Of a stretch of 64,000 bases of DNA, positions 1-11,886 are shown one piece after another (within the stretch, counting starts at the first letter, position 1; every line of letters begins with the position of its first letter). The notes beneath the pieces are model-generated. The model made no database searches. It was not told the origin of the DNA and saw only the letters and a program-made list of their open reading frames with translations. A program made the translations under genes and the position numbers. This DNA is from Prosopocoilus inquinatus (lineage: Eukaryota; Arthropoda; Insecta; Coleoptera; Lucanidae): contig CM069872.1 in the NCBI GenBank assembly GCA_036172665.1, positions 39,790,101 to 39,854,100 on the forward strand. Direction: 5' to 3'.

Positions 1-940
1 AAGACCAGAACTGAGATGGAAATCTGATATTGAGGACGATATAAGATATTTGGAAATTAGGAAGATGAAATAACTAGTTATGAATAGCTGGAAAAGTGTA
101 ATTCATAATAAATTATTTATTTGATAATTAAAACCAAAAATTTGTTTAAAATTTTGAGGAGAACATAAATTAACACGAGACAAAATTCTCATCACGTAAA
201 ACTCAATGACTACAATTGAAAAAGCGCTGTATTGTTACGAGTTACGAGTTTTTCGTAAAAAAATAGTAAAAAGAAATTATTAAAACACGAGCTTGTGAAA
301 TTAGGGCAATTTGAACAGTGTCGGATTGTAATAACAATATGTGAAGTAACGCGATATAACAGGGCTCATAACCGCAAAGAATAGAGGGCATGTTACGAAT
401 AACGCAATGCGCGAATAAACTAAAATTGCGTACAAAAGTGCGGGTTAAAATTTGGATGGCAGTCGAGCGCAGCTTAATTCGGTGGGCATTGGTGTCAATT
501 GTAAGAAGGGGAGCCGCCCGGAACCATTCTAGCCACCAAGGACCATGTTCCTTAGATCACCAACATCTTGAGGCCGATTGTAGGACGCTTCCCTGCCACC
601 CGATGTCAATTCCAGCCAGAAGCTGCCAACTTCACCCCCGGTCAACAACAATCCCCGTGAGCCGAACCAGCCTGCTCAGCTGAAGCCACTACCGCACTCC
701 TGTTTGCCCCACCAAGGACACGCCACTTCGTCCAGGACTAAAAGATCGACCGTAGTCATCCGCCAATGATCGCCGATAGCATCGCAGATGAAGCAACGAG
801 CGCGACCTTGACATCGCAGCTACAATCGCAGCTCCCGCACGGACGGCCAAGACCGCAACCACCCTATTTTGGACTACGAGAAACCCCCAGTAATTTAAAC
901 TTAATATTAATAAAAGGTATCAACTTTAGTAAAACATTTG
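1..940. other. Unassigned opening stretch with GC-richer island
   Basis: AT-rich sequence up to about 430, then a distinctly GC-richer, C-rich island at about 470-900 that ends in AATAAA-like sequence near 908. A 97-codon frame at 390-683 has no recognisable domain. The C-rich composition recalls the LTR-like units at 16540-17990, but I could not align them by eye. No gene is called. Confidence 0.3.
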
Positions 941-1296
941 TAAACAGATAAAATAGCGACATCTTACGATCGCTTTTTGACCTGACATTGCAGTAGGATA
1001 GACAAATTGAAGCGGGATTTGCCTTGCATGGGGGACTTATTAGGAGCAAATCCCGCTTCAATTTGTCTATCCTACTGCAATGTCAGGTCAAAAAGCGATC
1101 GTAAGATGTCGCTATTTTATCTGTTCATCACTCTTACATCGCAATTGCGAATAAATTGGACAAGTCGTTTTTGTTTGCAGTGGGAATGTCGAGCTACGTC
1201 TCTGCTGAAGAAGCCCCAAGCAGGGCTGAAACAGCTGTACAGAGGCTGCTAGAGGTTTTCACTGCAATCAAAAACGATTTGCACAAAATTTTTCTT
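941..1296 (+). mobile_element. Hammerhead-ribozyme (retrozyme-like) element, copy 1
   Basis: Flanked by a 10-bp direct repeat AAAACATTTG (931-940 and 1297-1306), taken as target-site duplication. The left half is a perfect palindrome with arms 943-1022 and 1046-1125 (80 bp each) around a 23-bp loop. The right half (1126-1296) is a linker followed by the ribozyme module and ends in GCACAAAATTTTTCTT. The same modules recur at 7719-7884, 22592-22803 and 33993-34499. There are no terminal inverted repeats of transposon type and no poly(A) tail. The variable 10-13 bp duplications across copies suggest insertion through reverse transcription rather than a cut-and-paste transposase. Confidence 0.85.
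1189..1253 (+). ncRNA. Type I hammerhead ribozyme, copy 1
   Basis: Outer helix I TCGAGC/GCTAGA (one mismatch); internal loop TACGT/GCT; inner helix I CTCTG/CAGAG; core CTGAAGA (fits CUGANGA); helix II AGCCC-CAAGCA-GGGCT; GAAA; minimal helix III AC-AGCT-GT; cleavage position H17 = A at 1239, so scission is predicted between 1239 and 1240. GUA is a permitted hammerhead cleavage triplet. Such short helix III hammerheads are known from animal retrozymes and Penelope-like elements, where they work best as dimers. The fold was read by eye and activity is not shown. Confidence 0.85.
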
Positions 1297-1431
1297 AAAA
1301 CATTTGTGTTTAAAGCTTTGCCCTCCGCAAACCTTACGCCACCCATCCACTCACGTGACCTAGTGGAGGCGCTACCCTGTTAGCGCAGCTTACTAAGAGG
1401 ACCACCCCGGAAAGCGTGACAGTACATTATA

Positions 1432-1877
1432 CAGGATGTTTCAGAAAAATTATTCGAACTTGCAGAAGTAGTAGAGAACATGTAATTGAGCAACTTTTAT
1501 TAATAATGTTGTGACCGGAAAAAGTTTTGCGCCAAGTTAAAACGATATAAAGAAAATGAAGACTAGAAATAATCTCAATGGAAAAAATAACTTTCCTATT
1601 TATTTTACGAAATTTTGACTAATTTCAACTTATTATGAAAACATGAAAAAATATTAAAACTGTTCAAAATTATAGTCTTCATTTTGAATACATGAGTTAT
1701 GACAACGTATTATTGAATGGCGAATTCTTCTAAATAGTTGAGGATGATTGCGAATGGTATCAAACGCAAGAATAATTCTAGCTACTAGTTGCTGTTCTGA
1801 GTTGGTAGGTGATGCAGACGATCGACTTAATATTAAATTAAATTGTGAAAGTTAAGAATAGTTTTCCTCACATCCTG
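1432..1877. mobile_element. Deleted Tc1/mariner-superfamily element (CAGGATG ends)
   Basis: Ends CAGGATG...CATCCTG are bounded by TA on both sides (1430-1431 and 1878-1879), the target duplication of the Tc1/mariner superfamily. At 446 bp it is much shorter than an intact element. It keeps the 3' end of a transposase frame on the minus strand, which ties the common CAGGRTG-ended repeats of this window to that superfamily. Confidence 0.7.
1654..1818 (-). pseudogene. Tc1/mariner transposase, C-terminal remnant
   Basis: About 54 codons on the minus strand ending in a stop at 1654-1656. The reading shows RNHPQLFRRIRHSIIRC, then CIQNEDYNFEQF and stop. This is the C-terminal pattern of insect transposases that carry a DUF4817-type N-terminal helix-turn-helix and end in CIQ...G.HFE.L. 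The catalytic DDE/D region is missing, so this is a dead relic inside the 446-bp element. Confidence 0.65.
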
Positions 1878-1879
1878 TA

Positions 1880-2990
1880 TATTTTAAATTATTTTTTACC
1901 GTGTTGAATTTTATTCCGAAAATAATTATATTGGATTTTTAATTTAAATGTTAATTTAATACTTCTGATTTTTATTTTCTAATATTTTGAAGAAATAAAA
2001 ATAGGTGATGCGTAATTATGTTCATGCCGAAAAGACGTTGGTACCAAAATCTCAATCATTAAAAAATGGGCTAAGAGCGATTCCTGACTAATTTTCAACC
2101 TCAAACCGGAAACATTCAAAGAAAGGAAATTGCAGTATGAGCCGTTAATAGGTTAAGGTGTATTAAATTTTGGAAAGAGGAGTGAGAAGAGAAGGTGGAA
2201 ATAACCAAATTATTCCCTATTTTCATTGAAAATTCCAAGGAATACGCTTAAACTCGATAAGTCCTTGTGAAATAATAATCTTCTTTTATCATTTAATCCC
2301 CCTTCCCCCACCGTTCCGTCCATGAAATGCACAAACAAACTCTGAAACGCCGAACCTTCACAATTTTCATCGAGTTGAGCTTTCCACAGATTTCATAGAG
2401 TCTCAAATATAGAAGGTGGAGGCAAATTATGGAGTGTAAACTGATTTTGGGGTGCGAGGATGAGATGAACCGCGACTTCTTTTTGGGCCTTTCGAAAGAT
2501 ACAACACAATTTGGTAAACTAAAACGCTGGTGAAACTAAAGATTATCCCGACGCGGTAATTCCAATAAGCCGATAATAATCTAGAACAGGGATGTTCATG
2601 GGCGCTTGAAATAGCTACCTATCCCCACTATCGATTGTTTCGGGGAAACGAAAATTCAATCACAGAGACGCTTCCGGTAAATAAATACAATCGTCGCAGT
2701 TGCATCGTGAGGATACATTTCTCCGTTAGCGACCATCCCTGATTTACAATGTATTTAAGTAAGTGAATCAGCTTTAAAAAGCATCAGTTAGAAGCGCATT
2801 ATCGGCTTAGAATCGGCTTATGAACACATTTTAAGCTTAGTGATAGGTGTTACTTGGTTGTCACACAGATGTATACAGTAGGAAAAATTGTAAGCTTTTA
2901 CCTGTGAGAGAGTAAGAGGTCATATTGGGTATATGTGACAGAATTTCGATTGATTTCTATAGGTGAAGAGCAGCTGAAGCACGAGTTTCA
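1880..2990. other. No gene recognised
   Basis: AT-rich sequence with scattered stops in all frames. There is a slightly less AT-rich patch around 2560-2720. No repeat ends, coding pattern or RNA gene was recognised. Confidence 0.4.
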
Positions 2991-3360
2991 AGTTCACCGC
3001 ATTTCGCGTGTTTATATAATCAATTTTCGAGCAGCCTGTTCAGCCGCAATAAGTGGACCTTAACATCTGTCCGCCGCAATTATTTTCTGGAAATGTGCCG
3101 CGTAACACATGTTTCTTGTTTTAATGCGACACCGCAACAATGAGCGACGCGTTAAACATGCTCGGCCGTCGACGTTTGCTTTAGAAAGTCGAATTAATAT
3201 TTGTATATTATGGGACGTACCGTTATTTTGCGCGATTTATTTATTTTCGAATTCGCGCGCTCGCCGGATCATGCACGTTTCGGACATACCACATCGCATC
3301 GCTGCGGGTCGTAAATTCGCACGACGGCGTTTGAATTATTTATTAAGGATGAGGTAAACA
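2991..3360. promoter_or_regulatory. Candidate conserved non-coding stretch
   Basis: Mixed-composition, CpG-containing sequence with short AT cores (ATTTATTTATTTTCG, TTGAATTATTTATT) between GCG-rich words. It resembles the texture at 50930-51260 and 57250-58140. An 82-codon frame at 3109-3357 shows no domain and is probably chance. The role is inferred from composition alone. Confidence 0.25.
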
Positions 3361-6300
3361 AATTTTTGAGAGCGAAATGCGGAAAACAACACGCGAATTG
3401 CATTTTGAGGTTCGTGATTTGACTTACTATTGGAATTGCTATTCATTTATGCCACTTACCTTTTACCGCAATGCAACATATTTCACTTCGCAAAAGAAAA
3501 TTGACTCCTCTCAATAAATAGCTCTGATTATGTAATGTGATACTGTTTAAGGTGTCTTATATTATCCAAGAGCGGTTTCCTAAAGAGCAATGAAGAGTGT
3601 GTGCGAATGGTTGAAAGAGATGAATATAGAGTGGGGAGGTTCCCAATCAAAGATCAGTTTTGTTTTCTTTTTAACGTATTGTGAATGGCATGGTCTTCGT
3701 TACTCATTATAAAACCACTACAGGCTAATTTGAAAGTCAGCTAATCTCTGGATATGTATTGTACTGTTAAAATTAATTATAATACTAACAATAAATGCTT
3801 TTGGGCTTTTTGAAAAACATGTTTGGAGTTTCTGACATCTTCATCGGTTTATGTAAATTAAATAAAATTATTATTTAAATTCTCATTTGTTTAGGTATAA
3901 TATTCTGTTATTTAATATTCCCACGGCATATATTTGTTTCTTTTCTGTAAACATTGAAAAACTGATTGGCTTTCTGTAATAGATTTTGTCGAACGTTTGT
4001 TGTTATTAACTTTACTGCTGTTCTTTTTATTTATTATCCATCTTCGAAGTATTACGCTGAAACTAATTTCATGTAAATAATAAAGCATAATTGCAAAAAC
4101 TTAAGCATGCAAAGAGGAACTTAGATGTTTAAATAACGTGTTTTATTCACATTTCTTTTTTTACTGCAATCTATTATGATACTGATCGGTTAATATGGTA
4201 ATATTAAAGTAATTATTTATGACATCGTTATTTTGTTTTCTACTAATTTCCTTTAATTGGCGGATGCCAAGACCAGTTCTTAAAAATGTAGTTTGCTTTT
4301 GCGACGATCTTGAATTAAATTATTCAACTCCTCTCTTTTTTGACAGTATGTAAGTTGATACACGCATTATAGAATCTTTTAACGATAATTTAAGAGACGA
4401 ATGCCTGTGAAACGCAATAAATACAAAACATTAGTTAGTTTAATATCATACTTGCCTTAGAAGGCACACTAAAAAGTAAGTTAAAAAGGGAAAGACCACA
4501 TTGGTGATAGCTCTTGAATTGTTATTGATTGGCACTGTATCATACCAGCGCCACCTCAAGAATTTCAGAGAGAGGGTCGTGGACAAAAAAATTAATAATG
4601 AGAATTCTACAATAGAGATACACTTAAAATTATTAATCAGTAGCTGCCAATTGAAGTAAACACACTAAAGGTGTTTACACTGATCGGCAAAAAAAAAACG
4701 GTTAAATTATGTCTAATCAGAAAATTCTGAATTTTGATGAATGAGAATACCGGGCCACACGTTGAATGTGTTGCGGCCGAATATCTTATTACTGTCTTTG
4801 TCTAGCCTTGCCCTTGAACCTCCAAAATCTGCAATTTGTTTCTTAAGAAGAATTTGAAAGAAGTTTTCAGATTTTTTTAATGAATTTCATTTCATGCGAT
4901 TGCTTCACTGTTAAATAAAGTAATTTAGCACGCACAGTGCATATGCACCATTTGTCATAACCAGAAAGTTCAAATTTTTACATAGGATAAAAATGGTGTT
5001 TACTGTTTCAGTTACTTTCTTCAAATGAAATCGTCTTCTTAACTAATTCGTATATCCCATTTCTGCATTGAATCGTTATTACACAGTACCAATCTTCAGT
5101 TAAATTAAAAGCATATTATTACTTTTGTAAAAGAAATGGCCGGATTTTTTGCCGGTGAATGTAATTCATCCAATCATAAATAATTTTAGTTTTAAAAAAG
5201 GTGGAGGTGTTCTAGACGACAGTTCAATAATGCACAAAAATGAATCAGCAATAATTATCACAAAACAGCGTTAAAGTCAATGTTCAATATTGATTAACCT
5301 CAAAATTACAAAAGATCTTAAAATATTTCATCAACATGAATTGAAACGTACGTAAGAAAATTTCCTTTTGTCTCACAATGATCTTTAACAATTCAAAATT
5401 TTGTGAAAATTGACTTTAAAATCAAATTGAATTAGATTGAAATAAATTGAATGAAATTGAATTAAATAGACAAAACTAAAGTAAAACGGAATGAATCGAC
5501 AAACTTACACCACTGAAACGTGACTTGATTTATCTGACACTTGAATGGAAATAATGTTCCGGAATACACGATTCGCAACGATCATCCACGCATCGTAGAG
5601 TACGAAAAGCGAATGAATTTAACCCGGGATGAAGATGTTCACGTTACGACAATTGGCCAAAATAATATATCGGGTGCAAGCAGCAAGGTGGTTCCTTAAT
5701 GAACGGCAAGGCAGCCTGATATAGGACTTAGATCTTCAACAAGCCAAATGCTTGAATGGTCTTAGAGCTGATCAATCGTCCGGTACGTGTTCATAATTCG
5801 ATAAAACCTTGCTGATAAAAGGCAGCAGAACAAAACCTACAAGTGAAGAAAGTATCCTAAGTAAAATTCCAAAAAGGAAACAAGAAAACTCAGCCCAACA
5901 AAGATAAACCAACAGGAAGGATTACGAACGGTAGTATCTATGGTAATATCGACTGACCTTGATAATAACTGGAGAATTCGCGCACGAAGAAATGCAAATT
6001 CGCCTCTAAATTAAGCTGACGTCATAAGAGATTATGATAACCTTAACAGCTCCCCACAATATTTGGAGCGAATGTGACCACAGCTGACCACGCGAAGCGT
6101 TGGGTTAATATTGGGGTTTAGGACAACTCCCTGTGAGGGGCGAAAAGGTAGACTAGAGGAGTTCTCCTTCTAGCGTGAAATTTACTGCAAATTCTTAGCA
6201 AGATCGACCTCCAAAGTTTCAAATTATATTGGCAACCATGATGACTAACAATGGCTATCAGAAAAGAAAATTATTTGTAGAAATGATTTGGCAAATAACT

Positions 6301-7080
6301 CGACAAAACGGGCGAATAACTCCACAAAATGGGCGAATTGAAGTTTGGAACTCACTCAGTAGGGACAGTGAATTATACGGGAACTGACCTAAGTATTTAG
6401 AGAGCGAACAATTTTGAAAAAGTTAAAATTCTGTCGAAAGGCTGTAACAAAAACTTACCGGAAAATGGCCGGGTTTAGATGACACATGAGGGCCAGTGGC
6501 AACAGAAAGGAATAATGCATCTAAATCAAAATGAGCCCGTAACAGAATAAACGTATTTGGGAATTAATACAAATGACTTTCTAACTCGCATTTATTATTA
6601 TTTTAATAATTTTAATTATTCTATTATTTATTTATTGAAGTAGATCATATTCTATTATGTTTTCGATATTTTTAGAATATATGCTCAGAAATAAATTAAT
6701 AAACAACTGCAGATCATCCATCTCCGTCTTTCCATAACCGCAGTTCATCCGTTATTACAAAAAAAACTCTAAAAAATTCTTGTACCTGATTTTTCCGAAT
6801 AATTGTTTTACACTAGTCCATTTCTTGTATAAGATTTGGTTAAATTTCTTAAGCAACTTTAACTAAACAATTTATTAAAAGTCAAAAATTTTCTTAATCT
6901 TGCGCTGTGACCGACTTAGCGAAATCTCACTTACAAAGTGTTCAAAAAGCTCAAGCTTCAATAAAAAAGAATTACTCGCGTTGAATTGTATTTGCTGTCA
7001 GTTCAACAGGGTCCAAATTATGTAATTCTAGATTTTCCCTTATATTTTTTCAGACAGTGGTGGAAACAGAATACTAAAGT
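3361..7080. other. Long stretch without a recognised gene
   Basis: AT-rich sequence with no frame of coding character and no recognised transposon ends. It contains a low-complexity AATTGA-like run (about 5400-5470), an ATT-rich run (about 6585-6650) and a somewhat more complex stretch at about 5560-6480. I see nothing more in it. Confidence 0.4.
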
Positions 7081-7718
7081 CAGGGGTTCCCAATCTTTTT
7101 TAAGCACCGATCTCCTGCAAGAAAATAAAAATTTTCTTCGACCACCTCTCACATTTAATTAATATTTCTGAAATGTTAAATCAAAATTTTGTTAAATTAC
7201 AATCTGCGATTCTATTTAACTTTATTTTATTTTTGTAAAATTGTAAACCTATCCGATCATCTTTTCTCTTTTCTTGGCTCTATTTTATTAGTTTTATTCT
7301 TTTCTATTTTTTCTTTTGTTCAAGCACTCTCTTGATTTGATCTGAATGTAGTATTTTTATTTTCGCCTTATCTTCATCACCCATCGCCTTTTAGTTTTTG
7401 ATATTCATTAGACTTTATTTAATTCAATTTTTAATTTTAATTGACCGACCTTTGCTTCTTTCTCCTTGATTCGATATCATTTGGTTTGTTGTTTGATCCG
7501 TTTATCATCTTTTTTTTCTTTTGTTTAATTTTATTTACCACGTTTTTATTGCATTTTTGAACTATCAATCGTCTTTTGTTCCGGTTTTTCTTTTACTTGA
7601 TTGGATGGAGTTCATTTTATTTTACGTTTTAATTCCGTACACTGATCGTAGTTTTTGTTTTCTTTCGCTGTTATTCGATTTGACATTATTTTGTTTATTT
7701 ATTTATTTATTATTTACT

Positions 7719-7884
7719 TTAGAAAAATTTGCACAAAATTTTTCTAAAATCTTTCATTATGCTTTGACAGCAAGCATGGCCACCTTGCATGGGGGACATA
7801 TTAGGAGCAAATCCCGCTTCAATTTGTCTATCCTACTGCAATGTTAGGTCAAAAAGCGGTAGTAAGATGTCGCTATTTTATATG
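7719..7884 (-). mobile_element. Retrozyme-like element, copy 2 (lacks ribozyme module)
   Basis: Bounded by a 13-bp duplication TTTATTATTTACT (7706-7718 and 7885-7897). It reads in the reverse orientation through the module ending AAAATAGCGAC, the AAGCGGGATTTG module, the loop module and a module ending AATTTTGTGCAAAT. It lacks the hammerhead, but it supplies the junction between the ribozyme module's end (GCACAAAATTTTTCT) and the loop module, so the order of parts in the unit can be reconstructed. Confidence 0.75.
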
Positions 7885-8502
7885 TTTATTATTTACTGTT
7901 CGTCCTTTTTCTTTAATATTTGCAGATTAAAGTTTTCATCGTCTTCGTCACTTTTTATTTTTGTCCTGACCACATCAACGATCGTCTTTTGTTTCCATTC
8001 GAATTGGCTGTATTTTATTTCCATTTTGACAATCAATAGTCTACTTTTATTCGAGTTGACACTGTGCAATGTTTAATTCAAATTCATTTAATATTATTCG
8101 TAAATCTCCTGTTTTTCTGTTAATAAACTATTCAGATAGGCTTGTATTAGACAAGAATTCATGACTAACTCCGATCCCCTAGAGGGTCATCGACCTTAGT
8201 CGACCCCTGTAAGTTCATCGACCCCTTTCAAGTCTCTCATCATCGATCCACAAGGGGTCGATATCGACTCCGCTGGAAACCTCTGATGTGCATTCTTCTT
8301 AATTTATTAATTTTCAATCACTCTTTGGTGTATTCGTAGCTTTTATTATAACATTTGATGTATAATTTTTCTTCTTTGCATTAATCTTTCGTAGATATTG
8401 AGAGTTTTTACCATCTTTTTTCTTTATTTAGACCGATATGAGAGACATGATTCGAATTTCAGTAATAAACTTTAATTTTTCTCTGATAATAGGGGCTATT
8501 CT

Positions 8503-8667
8503 GTATCGAGTACGTTAAATTTAAGCAGATAAAATAGCGACATCTTACTATCGCTTTTTGACCTGACATTCCAGTAGGTCTGTTGCTATGGTAACAACCA
8601 ATCCTGGAGCTTTTTGATTGGTTGTTACCATAGCAACAGTCTGTTAAATTTAATGTACTCGATATAC
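8503..8667. mobile_element. MITE interrupted by ribozyme-element fragment
   Basis: Outer inverted repeats GTATCGAGTACGTTAAATTT / AAATTTAATGTACTCGATAT (about 8503-8523 and 8645-8667). Inside is a strong hairpin of TTGCTATGGTAACAACCAAT and its complement (about 8583-8637). A 54-bp block identical in type to the end module of the ribozyme element (8525-8578) lies between the left outer repeat and the hairpin but not at the mirror position, so it was added later. Confidence 0.65.
8525..8578 (+). mobile_element. Isolated end module of the retrozyme-like family
   Basis: Matches the module that runs from CAGATAAAATAGCGAC to TTGCAGTAGG at 945-998 and 22598-22651, with one clear substitution (CATTCCAG). 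Unlike the other copies there is no clean target duplication; only CAGA is shared with the interrupted MITE, suggesting a microhomology join. Confidence 0.6.
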
Positions 8668-8678
8668 AATAATCACCG

Positions 8679-8791
8679 CTATGTTGTATCGTTTACGTTA
8701 AACATAACGTGACGTTATCGACCGAGTTCACGTTCAAATTCCTATGTGACATCATCGATCACAGCATGTTTGACGTCAATGATACAACGTA
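8679..8791. mobile_element. Short hairpin MITE
   Basis: A 27-bp inverted repeat, 23 of 27 matching (8679-8705 against 8765-8791), built on TTGTATCGTTTACGTTAAAC. It abuts the MITE at 8503-8667, with which it shares TGTATCG and CGTTAAA words, so the two may be members of one family. Confidence 0.5.
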
Positions 8792-8799
8792 GGGGTGAA

Positions 8800-10139
8800 T
8801 ATCTCTTAGTTCACTGTAAAACCAACGTTTTGCAATGGTTGTAGTTTGAACACTTTTTGATTTAAGAGGTAAGTAAGTCTCCAAATTAATATTAATTTGC
8901 CACGGACCCCTGCGAAGTCCGTTGAAACCATTTTGGGACCCACTAGTTTAAAGAAAGCTTGACAGTTGACTTAAACATTAGTTAAAGCTTTTTGACTTGA
9001 ATATTAGGTAAGTCATTGAAAGTGTCACAGTGACGAATCAAAGAGGTGCCATCTGCGAACATTACATATTCAGATTCTTGTATATAGTGGAGGACGTAAC
9101 AGAAAAGTTAATTGACCTGAATAGGGAAGTGGAACGAGGCTTAAATGAAAAGGAGATGGTTTTAGTGAAGGCATTGGAGTCCTTAAAGGCAAACATGTGA
9201 ACGTTACCGGAAACGAAGAGAAAGGGATGTAAATGCCAACAACTTCAAAATGCCGGGTGAAGTTAAATAATTGGAGTTACGTATTCAGGCAGGTGAAGGA
9301 TGTATGACAGAGTCAAAAAGAGATCAATTTATTTAACAATTGATTAACAATTAACAATAACAATTGATCGTTATAATATTGTATGGAGCAGATGGAAATT
9401 GGAGATCGAAAACAAATATGAGGTCTAACTTCTCATTATAAGGGAAACCTAGGTTTCGTGGAATACAATAAATTATTAAGAACAGTATGAAACTAATCGT
9501 TTTCAGTACTTGTCGCTGTTTCATACATTCATTTAGGTGCAAGGTCTGAATTAATTGACAACTTCAAAGATTACCTCATCACCGAGAGACGTACTTCGAC
9601 TGACATAATTAAAAACGTGGTCATCGATTGCTCTTGGAGTGTCAGTATCGTCTGACGAAGACGAAGGCAGGCCGTGATGCAGGAAGTGAAAATAGTAGGT
9701 CAGTAAGAAGGTTCGCAGCCACGTCGGAATGTCGACTGACCTTGACTGAGTGCGGGCTGGTTTAGAGGATCTTCCTACCAGGATCTACCGCTGTGCAGGG
9801 ATTATGATCTCTTCTACGCAACCATACCGACGACCGCCTGTGATTAATTGTGGATTAAATCATCTGACCCAATCGACGTGCTACATGAACTAGTTTAAGA
9901 CTATTGACTGAGACTCTTTTTTTTAATATGTACCTACTATTGAAACTCCGGTGTTGAGATTTAGATAGTACAATAATTAAGAGCCATTAATAGTTGGAGA
10001 TTTCAACGAAAGACTAGACTGCAGACAAAGCGACGGCTCTTGCAGCAATTGTACTTCAAGTGTGTTAGCGGAGCATCAAAATAAGATTCGATGTGAGTCA
10101 TTTTCAAATTGAAAATTCAGAAGTGTGCTACTCTAATAA
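8800..10139. other. No gene recognised; possible decayed retroelement frame
   Basis: Purine-rich 9060-9330 has one 36-codon open run (9089-9199, VEDVTEKLIDLNREVERG...) with a charged, coiled-coil-like look but no start and no recognised family. The rest (9550-9880 is less AT-rich) shows nothing I can name. Confidence 0.25.
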
Positions 10140-10540
10140 ATCACATTCCGAAATGCGCTAGAAACAAGCGAGCAAGCAAGCTCAATTCTTCCACATACGA
10201 CCTAATCTTGTTAGCAAACAGCGAATCTTGAACTCTTCGGCGTGCCAAATAACGAACGATCGGCGGTAGCGGAATCCGATTGCCGCCCGGAATACTAAGA
10301 TGGGCTCGGAAAGACCGCACGAAATTAGTAACAAGGCCAAGGTTCTTTGGCACACCCAATCCTCGTGTGGTCGAAACGCACACAAGAACACAGGTTCGGT
10401 TTTTGAGGTTTCTCTTCCTCTTCGTGTTTTTAATGCGTGCATCGGAGTCGGTTTTATTGTTTACGTGGGCGCACCGGACTTGAATGAAATCTCATCTCCT
10501 CAACCTGTTCCTTTCGTAAACACACTTCTTTCTTTATAAG
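10140..10540. other. GC-richer island open on both strands
   Basis: Several overlapping frames of 65-86 codons are open on both strands, a sign of base composition rather than coding. The composition differs sharply from the flanks and could mark an old exon or a conserved non-coding region. No domain or convincing splice sites were recognised. Confidence 0.25.
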
Positions 10541-10646
10541 CTTACAATCTTATGTTTTTTTTAAAACAACTGAAAAAATATATTTTATTTAGGAAAAAGA
10601 AAATCAGATTTACTTTCAGCTACTCTTCTTTTATATGACTATTTTA

Positions 10647-11884
10647 TTAGGTTGGTCGGAAAAAAATGTCGTTTTTTTTTTCTTTATCAACTAATTCATA
10701 TTTCGAAGGTAGCGAGATATATTTTTTATTTGCAAATTGAAGAGTATACTTCTCCAAACAATATACTACGCAAATGTTAATCCGTACTTAACTGTGTGTT
10801 CTTACGAAGAATAACCAAGAAACGAAGAATTCTTGAAGCTATTGTTATACAAGTTTAAGAAGAAAAGTGGCTGCACAAGTGGCTCAGAATATCTGTGAGA
10901 AAAAGACAAAGAGTCTCTTAATGTTAAGACATGCCCAACATGAATTTATAAAATTTAGAAATGGCGATTTTACTCTTCGAAGGAGTCGTACCTCGGGTTG
11001 CCCTTTAAAGATTAACCAATTTTTTTTTGCAATTTATTAAAGTAAATACGGTTACTACAGACGAGTCGGGTGCATTCAATTCAACCACCATTTGGTGCCA
11101 CTTAAGAGATCGTAGTACGATTATTAAACGTTCTACAAAAATTTCACATAACTTAAATGAATCTCAACCTTAAACATTTGTACAAAATTACTTGAAACTC
11201 CTCGCCACAATCGTTTTCTGTGACAAATCATGATTTATGAAGAAATATTGATTCTTTTAAGAATCCCTACTGGTATAAAGAGTGGCTTATTCTTCGACAA
11301 GTGTCTTTCAGTCGTTAGCAAAGATCGTTTTTTTAAGTAATGTTCAGTGTTTGTTGGAATATCTTTGGGGTGATCCATTTTGAACTTGTTTCAAATGTCT
11401 GTACAGTTACTGCTGCAGTCTGTTGTGCTCAACTTACCAAAGTACACGAAATTTTACGTTTAGGGTACCCTGCATTAGTAAATACAAATCACGTGATCCA
11501 TCACCAGGATAAACCAAAACCGCATAATACAATTAGGTCTATAAAAATAAAAACTGATGGAGCTTGGACGGACTTTTCTTTCTCTTTCTACATAAAGTCC
11601 GGACGTTGCTCCTTCGAATTACCACATGTTATGTTCGATGAAACTTTTCCTTAAAGACAGAAATTTTAATAAATATTGCGAAGTCGATACGGCAAATCAA
11701 GAATTTCTTGACTCTAGAGAACTTGGCTGGTATCATCGAGGAATACAAATGCTGGCAATGAATGATGGTGAAGGATCACTAATGAAAGTGGCAATTGCAT
11801 AGTTTAATCAAAATTAATATATTTCGTTTAATACAAGCATTCCAAATTAGAAAAAAAAAAACACATTTTTTTCGAACAACCTAA
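10647..11884 (+). mobile_element. mariner-family DNA transposon
   Basis: Terminal repeats TTAGGTTGGTCGGAAAAAAA (left) and, read inward from the right end, TTAGGTTGTTCGAAAAAAA. TA lies outside each end (10645-10646 and 11885-11886). The length of 1238 bp is normal for a mariner. The terminal sequence and the internal transposase remnant agree. The right-hand TA is shared with the next transposon at 11887. Confidence 0.85.
11340..11814 (+). pseudogene. mariner transposase, decayed C-terminal half
   Basis: The frame at 11340-11654 reads SVCWNIFGVIHFELV, then YPALVNTNHVIHHQDKPKPH. This is the mariner catalytic-core pattern WN..GVIHFELL...HQDNARPH, but the expected D-N is DK, so the second catalytic segment is altered. 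Further remnants (DRNFNKYCEVDTANQEF, GWYHRGIQMLAMNDGEG) continue in another frame to about 11800. The N-terminal helix-turn-helix part between 10790 and 11330 is broken by stops. It cannot make an active transposase. Confidence 0.8.
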
Positions 11885-11886
11885 TA

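Noticed and set aside
7240..8060. T-rich stretch as a decayed non-LTR ORF on the minus strand
   Set aside because: Strand bias is similar to 62030-62990, but no reverse transcriptase or linker motif could be read. Bias alone is not enough.
7082..8285. Possible hAT element from CAGGGGTTCCCAATC (7082) to GGAAACCTCTG (8285)
   Set aside because: The ends look hAT-like, but the flanking 8-mers do not match (ACTAAAGT against ATGTGCAT). Another hAT-like end near 8920-8933 is an equally poor partner.
10141..10539. Overlapping frames of 65-86 codons on both strands
   Set aside because: Open in several frames at once because of composition; no domain, signal or splice logic.
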